A stretch of 64,000 nt of DNA from Roseateles sp. YR242 (GCF_900109745.1 NZ_FOAV01000001.1:496001-560000), one strand, 5' to 3'; shown: positions 8,131 through 19,091, counted from the first letter of the stretch. Program-made: numbers and translations. The notes: a model not told the origin generated them from the sequence alone.

Positions 8131-10140
8131 TCATGCCGTACTCGCCAGCCCGACCGGTTGCTGGCCTGGCGCCTCATCTTCGTCCAGGAACAGCCGACAG
8201 TCGGCCCGTAATTTATGGGCATCGCCCACACGGCGCAGCAGACCGACGCGATCGAAGAACTCCAGCACCTGGATCGCCCGTTTGCGCCCCAGCCCGGTCC
8301 TGTCGCGAAACACGGCTGCTGTCACTTCTCCATCATCCAGTGCCGACCCTCGTGCCAGCCGGGCCAGCGATTCGATGTGGGCCGGGGCATAGTACAAGTC
8401 CTTCACCACCTGGAACAGCTCACCGCGTTGCGCCAGCCGTGACAGTGTCGTGCGGACGAGGGCCTCCGGTTCCCCGGCATTCTTGGCCAGGTCCCGAGCC
8501 CAGGCCCCTTCAAAACCGGCGTCCAGCAACATCGGCATCACCCGCTGCGCCAGGCGTTCATCCAGCGCCGACAACTGCACCCCATGCGCGGGCAGATGGG
8601 CCGCCGCACCCGTGATGCCGACCTCCCCCCGCGCCACCAGCTGGTGCACCAGCGCCCGCCACAATGGCTCCGCCAGCCGGGGCAGGCTCAGCCGCCGCCA
8701 GCGGGCCAGGTCAGGCCCCAGTTCATCCGGTTGCTGCTGGTGATACAGCGTCAGGCGTTCCAGTGCCAGCTGACGCGCCTGTGCCGTCTGCGCGGCACCG
8801 AGCGCCCACAAGGGCCCCTCCAGCCCCGGCACCACACAGACCGAATCGTCTTCCGGTAAGGCCGCACCCAACCAGGTGGCGCGCGCACTGCGCGCCACGC
8901 CCTGCGCGGCCGCAAAACGCTGCACATCCACCCCCAGCGGCGCCTGGTCAAGCATGCCCCGCAACCGCTCCGACGGCGTGGCCGACTGCAGCGCCTTCAG
9001 TTCCGACAGGCGCTGCGCCGTCCGCCGGTAACGCGCCGGCGCCAGCGGATCCAGCACCGTACCCCCCGCCAACGCGCGCGTGGCGGAGGCATCCCGCAGC
9101 ACCACGCGGTCTCCGGCCCAGCCACACAGGGGGTGATGCAGCACCAGTTGCACCAAGGCCTCGTTGCCCGGCTGGATGGCGTCCAGCGGCTCGCCGTCCG
9201 CGGTGCCCAGCACGGCAATCGAGGCAGTGCTCTGCGAGGCACCCAGGTGCACATGCACCTGTGCCCCGCTGCGCAGCGGCTTCTGCTCATCAAACCAGAC
9301 CCGCAGGCGCACGTCCATGCGGTCGGACCACAGCGCCACTTCCGGCGCGGCCCACCACTGGCCCCTGGCCACCTGGTCCTTGTCCACGCCCGCCAGCCCC
9401 AGGGCCACCCGCTGCCCGGCATGAGCCTGCGTGGCTGCCGCGTTCTGCGCATGCAGGCTGCGTACACGTGCTGGACGCGGGTCCTGGCCAACAGCAGGCG
9501 GGATCAACTGCAGCTCTTCACCGATTGACACCTCTCCCGCAAAGGCCGTGCCCGTGCAGACGGTACCGACCCCGGAGAGGCTGAAGACGCGGTCTACAGC
9601 GAGCCGGAACCCCTGGCCCGACACCTCCCGGCGGCCGCGTGCACGGGCCTGCGCCAGCAGATGGTCCCGCAGAATGTCCACCCCCTGCCCGGTGGTCGCC
9701 GCCACTTCGAACACGGGCGATGCTCGCAAGGCGGTGTGGGCCAGCAGCTCGGCCACCTCGGCGCGGCGTTGCGCGCGCTGGGCCTCGTCCACCCGGTCGC
9801 ATTTGGTCAGCACCACCGTGCCATGGTCGATGCCCAGCAGGGAGAGCAGCGCCAGATGCTCACGCGTCTGCGGCATGACGCCATCGTCCGCGGCCACCAG
9901 CAAGAGCGCATGGTCGATGCCGGTGGCGCCGGACAGCATGGTGTGCACCAGCCGCTCATGGCCAGGCACGTCCACAAAACCCAGGCGCTGGCCCTCGGGG
10001 CCTTCCAGGTAGGCATAACCCAGCGCAATGCTGATGCCGCGCTGCTTTTCCTCCGGCAGGCGATCGGTGTCCACGCCGGTGAGCGCCTTCACCAGGGTGG
10101 TCTTGCCGTGGTCGATGTGACCCGCGGTGCCGATGATCAT
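8131..10140 (-). CDS. selB: Selenocysteine-specific elongation factor SelB
   Basis: The 669-residue GTPase starts [16 protein letters not shown], with G1 GHIDHGKT (residues ~7-14), G3 DVPGHE and G4 TKCD. The EF-Tu-like GTPase and beta-barrel domains are followed by a long C-terminal part of winged-helix repeats (about residues 390-669), ending ...[22 protein letters not shown], the region that binds the SECIS RNA. SelB carries Sec-tRNA to UGA codons. An open frame continues upstream to 10473 but overlaps selA; the family N-terminus fixes the start at 10140. It begins 16 bases after selA and is followed by selC. E. coli SelB is slightly shorter (614 residues). Confidence 0.97.
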   Translation of the reverse strand: MIIGTAGHIDHGKTTLVKALTGVDTDRLPEEKQRGISIALGYAYLEGPEGQRLGFVDVPGHERLVHTMLSGATGIDHALLLVAADDGVMPQTREHLALLSLLGIDHGTVVLTKCDRVDEAQRAQRRAEVAELLAHTALRASPVFEVAATTGQGVDILRDHLLAQARARGRREVSGQGFRLAVDRVFSLSGVGTVCTGTAFAGEVSIGEELQLIPPAVGQDPRPARVRSLHAQNAAATQAHAGQRVALGLAGVDKDQVARGQWWAAPEVALWSDRMDVRLRVWFDEQKPLRSGAQVHVHLGASQSTASIAVLGTADGEPLDAIQPGNEALVQLVLHHPLCGWAGDRVVLRDASATRALAGGTVLDPLAPARYRRTAQRLSELKALQSATPSERLRGMLDQAPLGVDVQRFAAAQGVARSARATWLGAALPEDDSVCVVPGLEGPLWALGAAQTAQARQLALERLTLYHQQQPDELGPDLARWRRLSLPRLAEPLWRALVHQLVARGEVGITGAAAHLPAHGVQLSALDERLAQRVMPMLLDAGFEGAWARDLAKNAGEPEALVRTTLSRLAQRGELFQVVKDLYYAPAHIESLARLARGSALDDGEVTAAVFRDRTGLGRKRAIQVLEFFDRVGLLRRVGDAHKLRADCRLFLDEDEAPGQQPVGLASTA

Positions 10141-10156
10141 GGGCCGGACCTCCGCA

Positions 10157-11653
10157 TCACCGCAAGGCCTCCGCCAACGCCGGCAGTTGCGCCAGGAACT
10201 CGGCCTCTCGCTCACCCTCGTCCAGGCAGCGCAGGTCCATCCAGAGTTCGTCCGCCTGCACGCGTGCCACCACCGGCAGCGGCAGCGCACGCAACGCCGT
10301 CTGCAGTTCGTCGAGTGCCCGACCGGTGCCTCGTTTGCCGTCCAGCACCGGCGCCACCGCCAGGCCGGCGGATGGCAACGTCTCGACCGGCAGTGAACCG
10401 GAGCCGATCTGGCCCCGCATGGCCGCCACCCGCACCTCGAAGCGCGGCGCCAGCGCCCGTTGCAGCGAAGCAAGCACCCGGGCCGCCTGGGCCTCGATCT
10501 GCGCCACCGGCCGCGTCAGATGGCGCAGCGTCGGCAAGTCCCGGGTCAGGCGGTCCGGCTTGAGATAAAGCCGCAGCGTGGCCTCCAGCGCCGCCAGCGG
10601 CAGCTTGGACAGGCGCAGCGCCCGCTTCATCGGGAACTTGCGGATGCGCTCGATATGCTGACGGGCGCCCACGATCAGCCCGGCTTGCGGGCCACCCAGC
10701 AGCTTGTCGCCGCTGAAGGTCACGACATCGCACCCGTCCTTGAGCATCTGCTGCGGCAGCGGTTCGGCCGGCAGGCCCCACTGGGCCAGGTCCACCAGGG
10801 AGCCACTGCCCAGGTCCGTCATCAGGGGCACCCCATGCGCCTGGGCGATGGGCGCCAGCGTGGCCTCATCCACTGCGGCGGTGAAGCCCTGGATGGCGTA
10901 GTTGCTGGTGTGCACCTTCATCAGCAAGCCGGTGGCAGGGCCGATGGCAGTTTCATAGTCGCGCGCATGGGTGCGGTTGGTGGTGCCCACCTCCACCAGC
11001 CTTGCTCCCGCTGCGGCCATCACGTCCGGCATGCGGAAGGCGCCGCCGATCTCCACCAGTTCACCGCGCGAGACGATCACCTCGCGGCCGCCCGCCAGCG
11101 CGGCAATGCCCAGCAGCACGGCGGCGGCGTTGTTGTTCACCACCGTCGCGGCCTGTGCGCCAGTGATCTCGCACAGCAGCGATTCGACCAGGCTGTCGCG
11201 ATCGCCCCGGGCGCCGCGCGCCAGGTCGAACTCCAGGTTGTTGGGCGAGCCCATGCAGGCCAAGATCTGCTGCAGCGCGTCATCCGCCAGCAAGGCGCGG
11301 CCCAGATTGGTGTGCAGCACCGTGCCCGTGAGGTTGAGCACTCGGCGCATGTTCGGCGCCAGGCGGGCCTCGCAACGCTGGCGCAGCGCCGCAGGCAACT
11401 CCTGCAGACGCGCCAGCGGCAAGCGGCCTTGCAGCGCTTCGGCGCGCCACGCCTCCAGTAGCTCGCGCGCCTGGGCAGCCACCAGCGCATGGCCATGCGC
11501 GGCAATCAGCGGCGCGACGGCGGCGTCGCGCAGCAGCCGGTCTACGGCGGGAAGGTCTTTGGGGGCTGCCGGCGCGGGTAGAGGCCGCTCTGTCGAGGGA
11601 CTCGCCGGGAGACTCGCCGTTGGACCATGGACCATGGATGCCTCGGGCTTCAT
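10157..11653 (-). CDS. selA: L-seryl-tRNA(Sec) selenium transferase SelA
   Basis: The 498-residue PLP enzyme converts Ser-tRNA(Sec) to Sec-tRNA(Sec) using selenophosphate. Visible are the family segments [54 protein letters not shown] and the PLP-lysine motif [14 protein letters not shown] with Lys at about residue 317. The N-terminal ~35 residues are Pro/Ala/Ser-rich and longer than in E. coli (463 residues). The start is two bases after the fdhE stop, and selB follows after 16 bases, so fdhE-selA-selB are one transcription unit. The selenophosphate source gene selD is not in this window. Confidence 0.97.
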   Translation of the reverse strand: MKPEASMVHGPTASLPASPSTERPLPAPAAPKDLPAVDRLLRDAAVAPLIAAHGHALVAAQARELLEAWRAEALQGRLPLARLQELPAALRQRCEARLAPNMRRVLNLTGTVLHTNLGRALLADDALQQILACMGSPNNLEFDLARGARGDRDSLVESLLCEITGAQAATVVNNNAAAVLLGIAALAGGREVIVSRGELVEIGGAFRMPDVMAAAGARLVEVGTTNRTHARDYETAIGPATGLLMKVHTSNYAIQGFTAAVDEATLAPIAQAHGVPLMTDLGSGSLVDLAQWGLPAEPLPQQMLKDGCDVVTFSGDKLLGGPQAGLIVGARQHIERIRKFPMKRALRLSKLPLAALEATLRLYLKPDRLTRDLPTLRHLTRPVAQIEAQAARVLASLQRALAPRFEVRVAAMRGQIGSGSLPVETLPSAGLAVAPVLDGKRGTGRALDELQTALRALPLPVVARVQADELWMDLRCLDEGEREAEFLAQLPALAEALR

Positions 11654-11655
11654 GC

Positions 11656-12702
11656 TCAGTGCCCCCCGGGATCGGGTGGCGCCGCACCGGGCGGCCGGTC
11701 ATCACCGGCCTCCGGCTCACCGAGGACCAGCAAGGGGTTGAAGCCCTGGCGCACCAAGCCCAGTTCCCCCACCAGCAGGTCCAGGGTGAGCGAGGCCAGG
11801 TCATCGGCCAGTGGCTCCACCTGCAGGTCTTTTTCCATATAGACCTGTTTGAGGTAGTGGCCGCAACTCTCGCAGCACTCGGCCTGCACGGCTTCATTGG
11901 GCAGCTCGCCCTCGTCGTCCACGAGTTGGCGGAAGCTGATGCCCTTGGTGCTTTGACAGTGCGTGCACTTGATGCGCACGTAGTGCCATTGCGTGGCGCA
12001 CAGGGAGCAGGCCAGGAAACGCTGGCCGGACATCTCCGCGGCCACACGGGTGATGGCGGCGACCGGACGGGAGCCGCAGCACGGGCAGACGGTCGGGTCG
12101 TCAATCATCCCGAACGGGGCCAGGTGCTCGCTGTGTTCACTGCGCTGGTAGCGCGCCTGCAGTTGCTGGACCACCCGCACCCAGTGCAGTTGCAGGGCTG
12201 CCGCCAGCAGCGGCGCCGCAGCCGGGTCCAGGCCGGGGCCGCCACCGGCCAGCAGGGCCTGGGCCTGGCGCTCCAGCGCCCCGTCATCCAGCGTCAGCAG
12301 CTCGGCGGCGAGCGCCTGCACCGGCGGCGGCACCGCCGCCGTGGTCAGGTGCTGCAGAAGTTCACGACACTCGGTTCGCCAGGGGTCTCGCCAGGCGCCC
12401 TGGCGGGCGGGGGCCAGGATGTCCAGCGGAGGGACGCCGGCCACCATGGCCTCGGCCAGGTCGCTTTCATTGGGCAGGGCCAGGGGGCGGGCCTGCTTGA
12501 GCTGGTCGTGCTGGCGCTGGGCCAGTTCGGCGGCAAACAGCAGGTAGTCCCGCAGGGGATGGTCCTGCGCCAGCTGGCGCAGGCGCAAGGCGCGATCGGC
12601 AAACAGACCGGGCTCCGGCAGCCGCAATGGCGCGGCACGCGGGCCCGCGTTCACCGCGATCTCCTCCGGTGTCATTAGACGGATATGAGTGCTGGCCGTC
12701 AT
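11656..12702 (-). CDS. fdhE: Formate dehydrogenase accessory protein FdhE
   Basis: The 348-residue protein is recognised by its C-terminal zinc-ribbon-like part with four Cys-x2-Cys pairs: [26 protein letters not shown] and [10 protein letters not shown], and by the ending with [23 protein letters not shown]. FdhE is a rubredoxin-like maturation factor needed for activity of Tat-exported respiratory formate dehydrogenases. The ATG at 12702 overlaps the fdnI stop as ATGA and has a GAAGGAGC site upstream, so it is preferred over 12735. It is about 40 residues longer than E. coli FdhE (309). Confidence 0.95.
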   Translation of the reverse strand: MTASTHIRLMTPEEIAVNAGPRAAPLRLPEPGLFADRALRLRQLAQDHPLRDYLLFAAELAQRQHDQLKQARPLALPNESDLAEAMVAGVPPLDILAPARQGAWRDPWRTECRELLQHLTTAAVPPPVQALAAELLTLDDGALERQAQALLAGGGPGLDPAAAPLLAAALQLHWVRVVQQLQARYQRSEHSEHLAPFGMIDDPTVCPCCGSRPVAAITRVAAEMSGQRFLACSLCATQWHYVRIKCTHCQSTKGISFRQLVDDEGELPNEAVQAECCESCGHYLKQVYMEKDLQVEPLADDLASLTLDLLVGELGLVRQGFNPLLVLGEPEAGDDRPPGAAPPDPGGH

Positions 12703-13313
12703 GCGCGCGGACGCTCCTTCATCTCCTTGTACCACAGCGGATGGTTGTGCTGGGCCCAGCGCTCGGTCACCGTGCCACGGGTCATGGCGCGCAGGGTGCC
12801 CTTCACCCAGATGGCGGCATAGATGTGCACGATGACCCCCAGGATCAGCCCGGTGGCGGCCATCGCGTGCAGCAGCACGGCGATGCGCCGCATCAGGATG
12901 TTGCCTTCAGGGAACCAGGCATGCCAGAACATGAAACCGGTGACGAGCAACACCAACAGGCACACCACCATCAGCCAGAAGATGCCCTTTTGCCCGGCGT
13001 TGTATTTGCCTGCCGGTGGCAGGTGGGACTTGTCCCCGGCCAGCATTTCGCCGCTCTGGCGCACCCATTGGGTGTCGGTAGCGGTCCAGCGGTTGGCCCG
13101 CCAGAGCTGCGCTGCCAGCACGGCAAAGGCCAGCACCATCAACAGCCCCATGTAGGGATGCAGGATGCGGGCCCAGGGGCCGCCGCCAAACAGGTTGCTC
13201 AGGAAAAACAGGCTGGGGTGGAAGAAGGCCAGGCCCGAGAGCCCGGCACCGAAGAACAGCAGCGCGATGATCCAGTGGTTGATCCGCTGTCCATCTCGAT
13301 AGCGTTGCAGCAT
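12699..13313 (-). CDS. fdnI: Formate dehydrogenase cytochrome b556 (gamma) subunit
   Basis: The 204-residue membrane protein has four hydrophobic segments and the di-haem b pattern of the FdnI/FdoI family: RINHWIIALLFFGAGLSGL at the N-terminus, LHPYMGLLMV, and LLHAMAATGLILGVIVHIYAAIW near the C-terminus, whose His residues are haem ligands in the E. coli enzyme. It passes electrons from the iron-sulfur subunit to quinone in the membrane. It starts 15 bases after fdnH and overlaps fdhE by 4 bases. Confidence 0.95.
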   Translation of the reverse strand: MLQRYRDGQRINHWIIALLFFGAGLSGLAFFHPSLFFLSNLFGGGPWARILHPYMGLLMVLAFAVLAAQLWRANRWTATDTQWVRQSGEMLAGDKSHLPPAGKYNAGQKGIFWLMVVCLLVLLVTGFMFWHAWFPEGNILMRRIAVLLHAMAATGLILGVIVHIYAAIWVKGTLRAMTRGTVTERWAQHNHPLWYKEMKERPRA

Positions 13314-13328
13314 GGTGTGTCTCCTTGC

Positions 13329-14288
13329 TCAGCCGCGAGGGGCCAGCGGGTCGGTGGGGGCGGTGGGGTCGCTCCGGCCGGCGCTGCGGGCTCGTTCGTC
13401 GGCCAGTTCCTCGTCTTCATCGGGGTTGTCATGTCCCGACTCGATCGGGCCCACCTTGATGTAGTGGAAGAACCCCGTCACGGCGGCGCCGATCATGGCC
13501 GCCACTGCCAGCGGCTTGGCCGCGCCCTTCCACAAGGCGACCAGCGGGCTGATCTTGGGGTCCTTGGGCAGGCCGTGATAAAGCTCCGGCTGGTCGGCGT
13601 GCTGCAGCACATACATGACGTGGGTGCCGCCCACGCCTTGCGGGTCGTAGACACCCGCGTTGTTGTAGCCGCGTTCCTTGAGATCCACGATGCGTTCGGC
13701 GGCGAACTCGTGCATGTCTTCCTTGGAGCCGAAGCGGATGGCACCGGTCGGGCAGGCCTTCACGCAGGCCGGCTCCAGGCCGACACCCACGCGGTCGGAA
13801 CAGAGGCTGCACTTGTAGGCCTTGTTGTCGGCCTTGGAGATGCGCGGCACATCGAACGGGCAGCCCGTCACGCAGTTGCCGCAGCCCACGCAGTGCTCCG
13901 AGATGAAATCAACAATACCGTTTTGGTACTTGATGATGGCCCCCGGCGACGGGCAGCTTTTGAGGCAGCCCGGATCCTCGCAGTGCATGCAGCCGTCCTT
14001 GCGGATGAGCCATTCCAGGCGGTCCTGCTGGACCTCCACTTCGGAGTAGCGCATGACCGTCCAGGACTGCGGCGACAGGTCGGCGGGGTTGTCGTACACA
14101 CCGACGTTGTGGCCGACCTCGTCGCGCAGGTCGTTCCACTGCATGCACGCCACCTGGCAGGCCTTGCAGCCGATGCAGGAGGTCACGTCGATGAGCTTGG
14201 CCACCTCGATGACATGGGTGCGGGCGTCAGGGCTCGGCAGCGTCGTCGCACTGCGCTTCGCAATATCCAGCGATTGGAGAGATGACAT
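13329..14288 (-). CDS. fdnH: Formate dehydrogenase iron-sulfur (beta) subunit
   Basis: The 319-residue protein carries the 16 cysteines for four [4Fe-4S] clusters: [15 protein letters not shown] (about residues 38-52), [35 protein letters not shown] and [26 protein letters not shown] single membrane helix near residues 262-285 ([19 protein letters not shown]) anchors it, as in E. coli FdnH. A charged Asp/Glu/Ala/Pro tail of about 30 residues follows and is longer than in E. coli (294 residues). It links the molybdenum subunit FdnG to FdnI. It is separated from fdnG by a 188-base gap with repeats. Confidence 0.96.
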   Translation of the reverse strand: MSSLQSLDIAKRSATTLPSPDARTHVIEVAKLIDVTSCIGCKACQVACMQWNDLRDEVGHNVGVYDNPADLSPQSWTVMRYSEVEVQQDRLEWLIRKDGCMHCEDPGCLKSCPSPGAIIKYQNGIVDFISEHCVGCGNCVTGCPFDVPRISKADNKAYKCSLCSDRVGVGLEPACVKACPTGAIRFGSKEDMHEFAAERIVDLKERGYNNAGVYDPQGVGGTHVMYVLQHADQPELYHGLPKDPKISPLVALWKGAAKPLAVAAMIGAAVTGFFHYIKVGPIESGHDNPDEDEELADERARSAGRSDPTAPTDPLAPRG

Positions 14289-14307
14289 GGTGAACGCTCC
14301 TCAGGCC

Positions 14308-14442
14308 AGGCGGGCGAGCGCCCCCTCGGGGGGCAGTGAACGAACGTGAACGTGGGGGCTCGTCGCCCGTCGCCGGGCCGCCCCAAGGCGGGCGAGCGCC
14401 CCCTCGGGGGGCAGTGAACGAACGTGAACGTGGGGGCTCGTC
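14308..14442. repeat. Two 57-base direct repeats with GC-rich palindromes
   Basis: Identical 57-base copies at 14308-14364 and 14386-14442 (period 78) lie between fdnG and fdnH. Each contains a C5-TC-G6 palindromic core able to form a hairpin, then GTGAACGAACGTGAACG and a G5 run. The form (short, GC-rich, palindromic, intergenic, duplicated) is that of REP-like elements of Burkholderiales; the family name is inference. On the mRNA they could form stem-loops that set relative levels of the FDH subunits. Confidence 0.8.
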
Positions 14443-14476
14443 ATGATGGGCATGGGCTTGGGCTTGCGCATGGTCT

Positions 14477-17400
14477 TCATGCCTTTTCGATGTTGACAGT
14501 GAAGCTTTTGACCTCCGGCGTCTGCGAATTCGCATCACCCACGAAGGGGGTCAGCGTATTCACCAGATAACCGGGCCTGGCCAGACCCACAAAACCCCAG
14601 TGATTCGGCAGGCCCACGGTATGCACCCGCTTGCCGCCCACATCCAGCGACGCCACCCGCTTGGTCACCAGCGCCACGGCCTTGATGGCGCCGCGGTTGG
14701 AGCTGACCTTCACGGTATCGCCATTGGCAATGCCCTTCTCCTTGGCGAGTTCCTCACCGATCTCCACGAACTGCTGCGGCTGGATGACCGCGTTCGACCG
14801 TGCGTGTTTGGTCCAGTAGTGGAAGTGCTCCGTCAGACGGTAGCTCGTGGCCACATACGGGAACTTGTCCGGCTTTCCGAACTGCTCGAAGTCCGCCTTG
14901 AACACCCGCGCGGCCGGATTGCTCTTGGCCTTCGGATTGTTCGGATGCAAGGGGTTGACCTCCAGCGGCGTCTCGAACGGCTCGTAGTGCTCCGGCAGCG
15001 GGCCATCCACCATGCCGCTGGGCGCGAACAGGCGCGCCACGCCCTCGGCGGTCATGATGAAGGGGCGCACCGCGTCGGCGTCGTTCGGATTGGCATCCGG
15101 ACGGATGTCGGGCACGTCGGAGCCGGTCCACTTGTCCCCGGACCAACTGATCAGGCGCCGCTTGGCATTCCAGGGCTTGCCGCTCGGGTCACAGGACGCC
15201 GCGTTGTAGAGCACCCGGCGATTGGCCGGCCAGGCCCAGGCCCAACCCAGCGTCTGCCCGATGCCCCATGGATCGGCATTGTCCCGGCGGGCCATCTGGT
15301 TGCCCGCCTGCGTCCAGGCCCCCGCGTAGATCCAGCATCCACTGGAGGTGGAGCCGTCGTCCCGCAGCAGCCCAAAGCCGGACAGCTGCTCGCCTGCCTT
15401 GGCCAGGACCTTGGTGGCGTCCTTGGGGTCCGTCACGTCCGCCAGCGCCTTGCCGTTGTATTCCATCGCCAGCTCCTCGGCTGAGGGGCTGTTGGGAATC
15501 TTGTAGGGCCAGCTCAGGTTGACGATCGGATCCGGATAGGCGCCGCCGTCCTTCTGGTAGAGCGCCCGCATGCGCAGGAACAGCTCGGCGATGATCTCGC
15601 CGTCCTGCTTGGCCTCGCCCGGCGGCTCGGCGCCACGCCAGTGCCATTGCAGCCAGCGGCCGGAGTTGGTCAGCGAGCCGTCCTCCTCCGCGAAGCAGGT
15701 GCTCGGGAAGCGGAACACCACCGTCTGGATCTCTTCAGTCTTGACGTCGTGGAACTCGCCGTAGTTCTTCCAGAAGTTCGCCGTCTCGGTTTCGAGCGGA
15801 TCGATGATGACCAGGAACTTCAGCTTCGACAGGCTCTCGACCACCTTGGTCTTGTTGGCCAGAGACCCCACCGGATTGAAACCCTGGCAGATGTAGCCGT
15901 TGACCTTGCCCTGATGCATCAGGTCGAAGGTCTGCAGCATGTCGTAGCCCTTGTCCCACTTCGGCAGGTAGTGGAAGGCCCAGTCGTTGTCCTTGGTTGC
16001 GGCCTTGCCCCACCATGCCTTTTGCTGGCTGACGAAGAACTTGGGGTAGTTCTGCCAGAAGCTCATCTGGTTGGGGCGCAGGGGCTTGAGCGCGCGGGTC
16101 TTGTAGTACGTGTCCAGGTCCTGCTCGCTGTCCTTGGCCAGGCTCATGTAGCCGGTCAGGGAGGTGGAGAGCAGGCCCAGGTCGGTCAGGCCCTGGATGT
16201 TGCTGTGGCCGCGCAGCGCATTCATGCCGCCCCCCGGCAGGCCGATGTTGCCCAGCAGCAATTGCACCAGCGCACCGGTGCGAATCATCTGCGAGCCCTG
16301 GCTGTGCTGCGTCCAGCCGAGCGCGTACAGGATGGTCATCACCTTGCCTGGCGCAGCGGTCTCCGCGATGGAGGCGCACACCTGCAGGAACTTGTCCTTG
16401 GGGGTGCCGGAGATCTGGCTGACCATCTCCGGCGTGTAGCGCGAGAAGTGATGCTTCATCAGCTGCAGCACACAGCGCGGATGCTGCATCGTCGGGTCGA
16501 CCTTGGCATGGCCGTGCTCATCCACCTCATACGCCCACGAGGCGTTGTTGTAGCTGCGCTTGGCCGCGTCGTAGCCCGAGAACAAGCCGTCCTCGAACTT
16601 GTAGGCTTCCCCCACGATGAAGGTGGCGTTGGTGTAGTGCCTGACGTACTCGTGCTGGATCTTGTCGTTGGACAAGAGGTAGTTGATCACCCCACCCAGG
16701 AAGGCGATGTCCGACCCCGCACGGATGGGCGCGTAGTAGTCGCTCATGGCCGCCGAGCGCGTGAAGCGCGGGTCCACGACGATGAGCTTCGCCTTGTTGT
16801 TGTGCTTGGCCTCGATCACCCACTTGAAACCGCAGGGATGCGCCTCGGCGGCATTGCCGCCCATGATCAGGATCAGGTCCGCATTCTTGATGTCCACCCA
16901 ATGGTTGGTCATCGCGCCGCGTCCGAACGTCGGGGCCAGACTGGCCACCGTCGGTCCGTGTCAAACGCGCGCTTGATTGTCGAACGCAAGCATCCCCATC
17001 GAGCGCATCGCCTTGTGGGTGATGTAGCCCGATTCGTTCGAGGATGCCGATGCACAGAGCATGCCCGTGCTCAACCAGCGGTTGACCGTCTGGCCCTGGG
17101 CGTTGGTGGCGATGAAGTTGGCGTCACGATCGGCCTTCATGAGCTTGACGACGCGATCCAGCGCCTCGTCCCAGCTCACGCGCTTCCATTCCTTGGCGCC
17201 GGCTTCGCGGATCTCCGGATATTTCAGGCGGTTGGGGCTGTGGACGAAGTCCAGCAGGCCGGCGCCCTTCGGGCACAAGGTGCCTCGGTTGACCGGATGG
17301 TCCGGGTCGCCCTCGATGTGGACGATCTCGCTCTTGACGTTCTTGGCCTTGTCGCCAAGCGAATACATGATGAGCCCGCAACCCACCGAGCAATAGGGGC

Positions 17401-17548
17401 AGGTGTTGCGGGTTTCTGTCGCCCGGGAGAGCTTGAACTGGCGTGTTTCAGCCAATGCGGCGGTGGGTGAAAAACCCAGCGCCACGAGGCTGGAGCCCAT
17501 GACGGCCGCCCCGCTCACCCGGAAGAAGTGCCTCCGGTTCATGTCCAT
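14477..17548 (-). CDS. fdnG: Formate dehydrogenase alpha subunit, selenocysteine-containing
   Basis: One 1023-residue selenoprotein is encoded across an in-frame TGA at 16961-16963. The upstream part ends ...DNQARV and the downstream part continues HGPTVASLAPTFGRGAMTNHW, so Sec is residue 196, the same context as E. coli FdnG/FdoG. The N-terminus is a Tat signal (NRRHFFRVSGAAV), then a [4Fe-4S] site CPYCSVGCG...LCPKGAG, molybdopterin domains, and the C-terminal cofactor-binding domain (FVEIGEELAKEKGIANGDTVKVSSNRG). It oxidises formate to CO2 in the periplasm. Without Sec readthrough only a 195-residue fragment is made. A ribosome site AGGAGG precedes the start. selABC and fdhE follow on the same strand. 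Confidence 0.97.
16925..16963 (-). promoter_or_regulatory. Putative SECIS element of fdnG
   Basis: Immediately 3' of the UGA on the mRNA is a perfect hairpin GGCCA-GUC-UGGCC (bases 16946-16934). Its apical loop has the GU that SelB recognises in E. coli fdhF/fdnG, and its distance from UGA (17 bases to the stem) fits bacterial SECIS elements. Function is inferred from position and the family. Confidence 0.8.
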
Positions 17549-17631
17549 TTTGAGGATGCCTCCTGAAGTGGCCTTGTCTCATGACCACCCCGGAAAAAAT
17601 CGCGGCCGGCACGCGGCCCGCAGACAATATT

Positions 17632-17646
17632 TCCACACAAAGTGGA
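17632..17646. promoter_or_regulatory. Inverted repeat in the fdnG upstream region
   Basis: TCCAC-N5-GTGGA lies about 85 bases upstream of the fdnG start, in the 226-base gap between mrp and fdnG. A second hairpin, GTGGC-AAAC-GCCAC, lies at 17682-17695. Either could be an operator or leader structure for the FDH island; no match to a known regulator site is claimed. Confidence 0.3.
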
Positions 17647-17774
17647 GGCTTTGTCCAATGGCAATGCCCCTCAGGTGGGGAGTGGCAAACGCCACCCGCA
17701 CAGGCGTAGACAAATGCGCCGGTTCAGGCGCTCGGTGAGGTGCTCGTTCAGGCGGTGGCGATCAGGTGCTGGCG

Positions 17775-18869
17775 TCAGGTCGTCTTGGAGATCGTGATGG
17801 TCGGGAACTTGGACGAGTAGTCCTTGGCCTGCCCCGCCAGCTTCACCGCCACCTTGCGTGCGATGGCCTTGTAGGCGGCCGCCAGCGCGCTGTCAGGCTC
17901 GGCCACCACGGTGGGCTTGCCGCTGTCGGCCTGCTCGCGGATGGACAGCGCCAGGGGCAATGAACCCAGCAGCTCCATGCCGTATTGCTGCGCCATGCGC
18001 TCACCGCCCCCGCTGCCGAAAATGTGCTCGGCATGGCCGCAGTTGCTGCAGATGTGCACGGCCATGTTTTCGACGATGCCCAGGATGGGCACGCCCACCT
18101 TCTCGAACATCTTTAGGCCCTTCTTCGCATCGATCAGGGCAATGTCCTGCGGCGTCGTCACGATCACCGACCCACTCACAGGCACCCGCTGGGACAGCGT
18201 CAGCTGGATGTCGCCGGTACCCGGCGGCATGTCGATGACGAGGTAGTCCAGGTCGCGCCAGCGCGTCTGGCGCAGCAGTTGCTCCAGCGCCTGCGTGGCC
18301 ATCGGCCCACGCCACACCATGGCCTGGTCTTCCTCCACCAGGAAGCCGATGGACATGAGCTGCAGACCATGGGAGACCAGCGGCTCCATGGTCTGGCCAT
18401 CCGTACTCTCCGGCCGGCCCTGGATACCCAGCATCAGCGGCAGGCTGGGGCCGTAGATGTCAGCATCCAGCAGGCCGACCGTGGCGCCTTCGGCCGCCAG
18501 CGCCAGCGCCAGGTTGGCGGCCGTGGTGCTCTTTCCCACGCCGCCCTTGCCCGAGGCCACCGCCACGATGTTCTTCACACCCGGCAGCAGCTGAACGCCA
18601 CGCTGCACCGCGTGCGCGATGATCTTGCTGCTCAGGCTCACGCTGACGTTACCCACGCCCGCCACCGTGCGCGCGGCCGCCACAAGGGCGGTACGCAGAC
18701 CATCGATCTGGCTGGCGGCTGGATAACCGAGCTCGACCTCGAAGCTGACAGCATCGCCCAGCACCCGCAGGTTCTTGAGCTGACGTGTCGTGACGAAATC
18801 TCGGCCGGTGTTGGGGTCGACAACCTGTTGAAGCGCTGCCAGCAGGGTGGCTTCTTGAATCTGGGACAT
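17775..18869 (-). CDS. mrp: Iron-sulfur cluster carrier Mrp/ApbC
   Basis: The 364-residue protein has an N-terminal DUF59/MIP18 domain (about residues 1-85, with QVVDPNTGRDF) followed by a MinD/Mrp P-loop ATPase: Walker A ASGKGGVGKSTTAANLALAL (deviant, two Lys), LLDADIYGPSLP, DYLVIDMPPGTGD, and the C-terminal CSNCGH motif, whose two Cys bind a bridging Fe-S cluster in the dimer. It delivers [4Fe-4S] clusters to apo-enzymes. Its location just upstream of an Fe-S-rich formate dehydrogenase is suggestive, but mrp is a general housekeeping gene. Confidence 0.96.
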   Translation of the reverse strand: MSQIQEATLLAALQQVVDPNTGRDFVTTRQLKNLRVLGDAVSFEVELGYPAASQIDGLRTALVAAARTVAGVGNVSVSLSSKIIAHAVQRGVQLLPGVKNIVAVASGKGGVGKSTTAANLALALAAEGATVGLLDADIYGPSLPLMLGIQGRPESTDGQTMEPLVSHGLQLMSIGFLVEEDQAMVWRGPMATQALEQLLRQTRWRDLDYLVIDMPPGTGDIQLTLSQRVPVSGSVIVTTPQDIALIDAKKGLKMFEKVGVPILGIVENMAVHICSNCGHAEHIFGSGGGERMAQQYGMELLGSLPLALSIREQADSGKPTVVAEPDSALAAAYKAIARKVAVKLAGQAKDYSSKFPTITISKTT

Positions 18870-19060
18870 GCGTAGCCTTGGGAATTTGCCCGGCAGTCTA
18901 GCCCAGGTCAGGAATCTGGCCGGTTGGCGCTGCGGTACCCCTGCTCGGCGTCAGCTTTCGCAGCGGCAAGGGATACCCCTCCAAATCTGCCGCCAGCGCT
19001 ACATTCCGGGAACGTTGCCTTGATGAAATACGAGGCTGAAATGTGAGATTGAAATGCAAA

Positions 19061-19091
19061 AAGGGACACAGCAAGCTGTGTCCCTTCAGGG
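19061..19091 (-). terminator. Rho-independent terminator of the tRNA-Lys cluster
   Basis: A 12-bp perfect inverted repeat, AAGGGACACAGC / GCTGTGTCCCTT (19061-19072 and 19075-19086), read on the minus strand is followed by TTT, giving a five-T run with the stem end. It lies 58 bases downstream of the last tRNA-Lys gene on the same strand. Confidence 0.8.
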
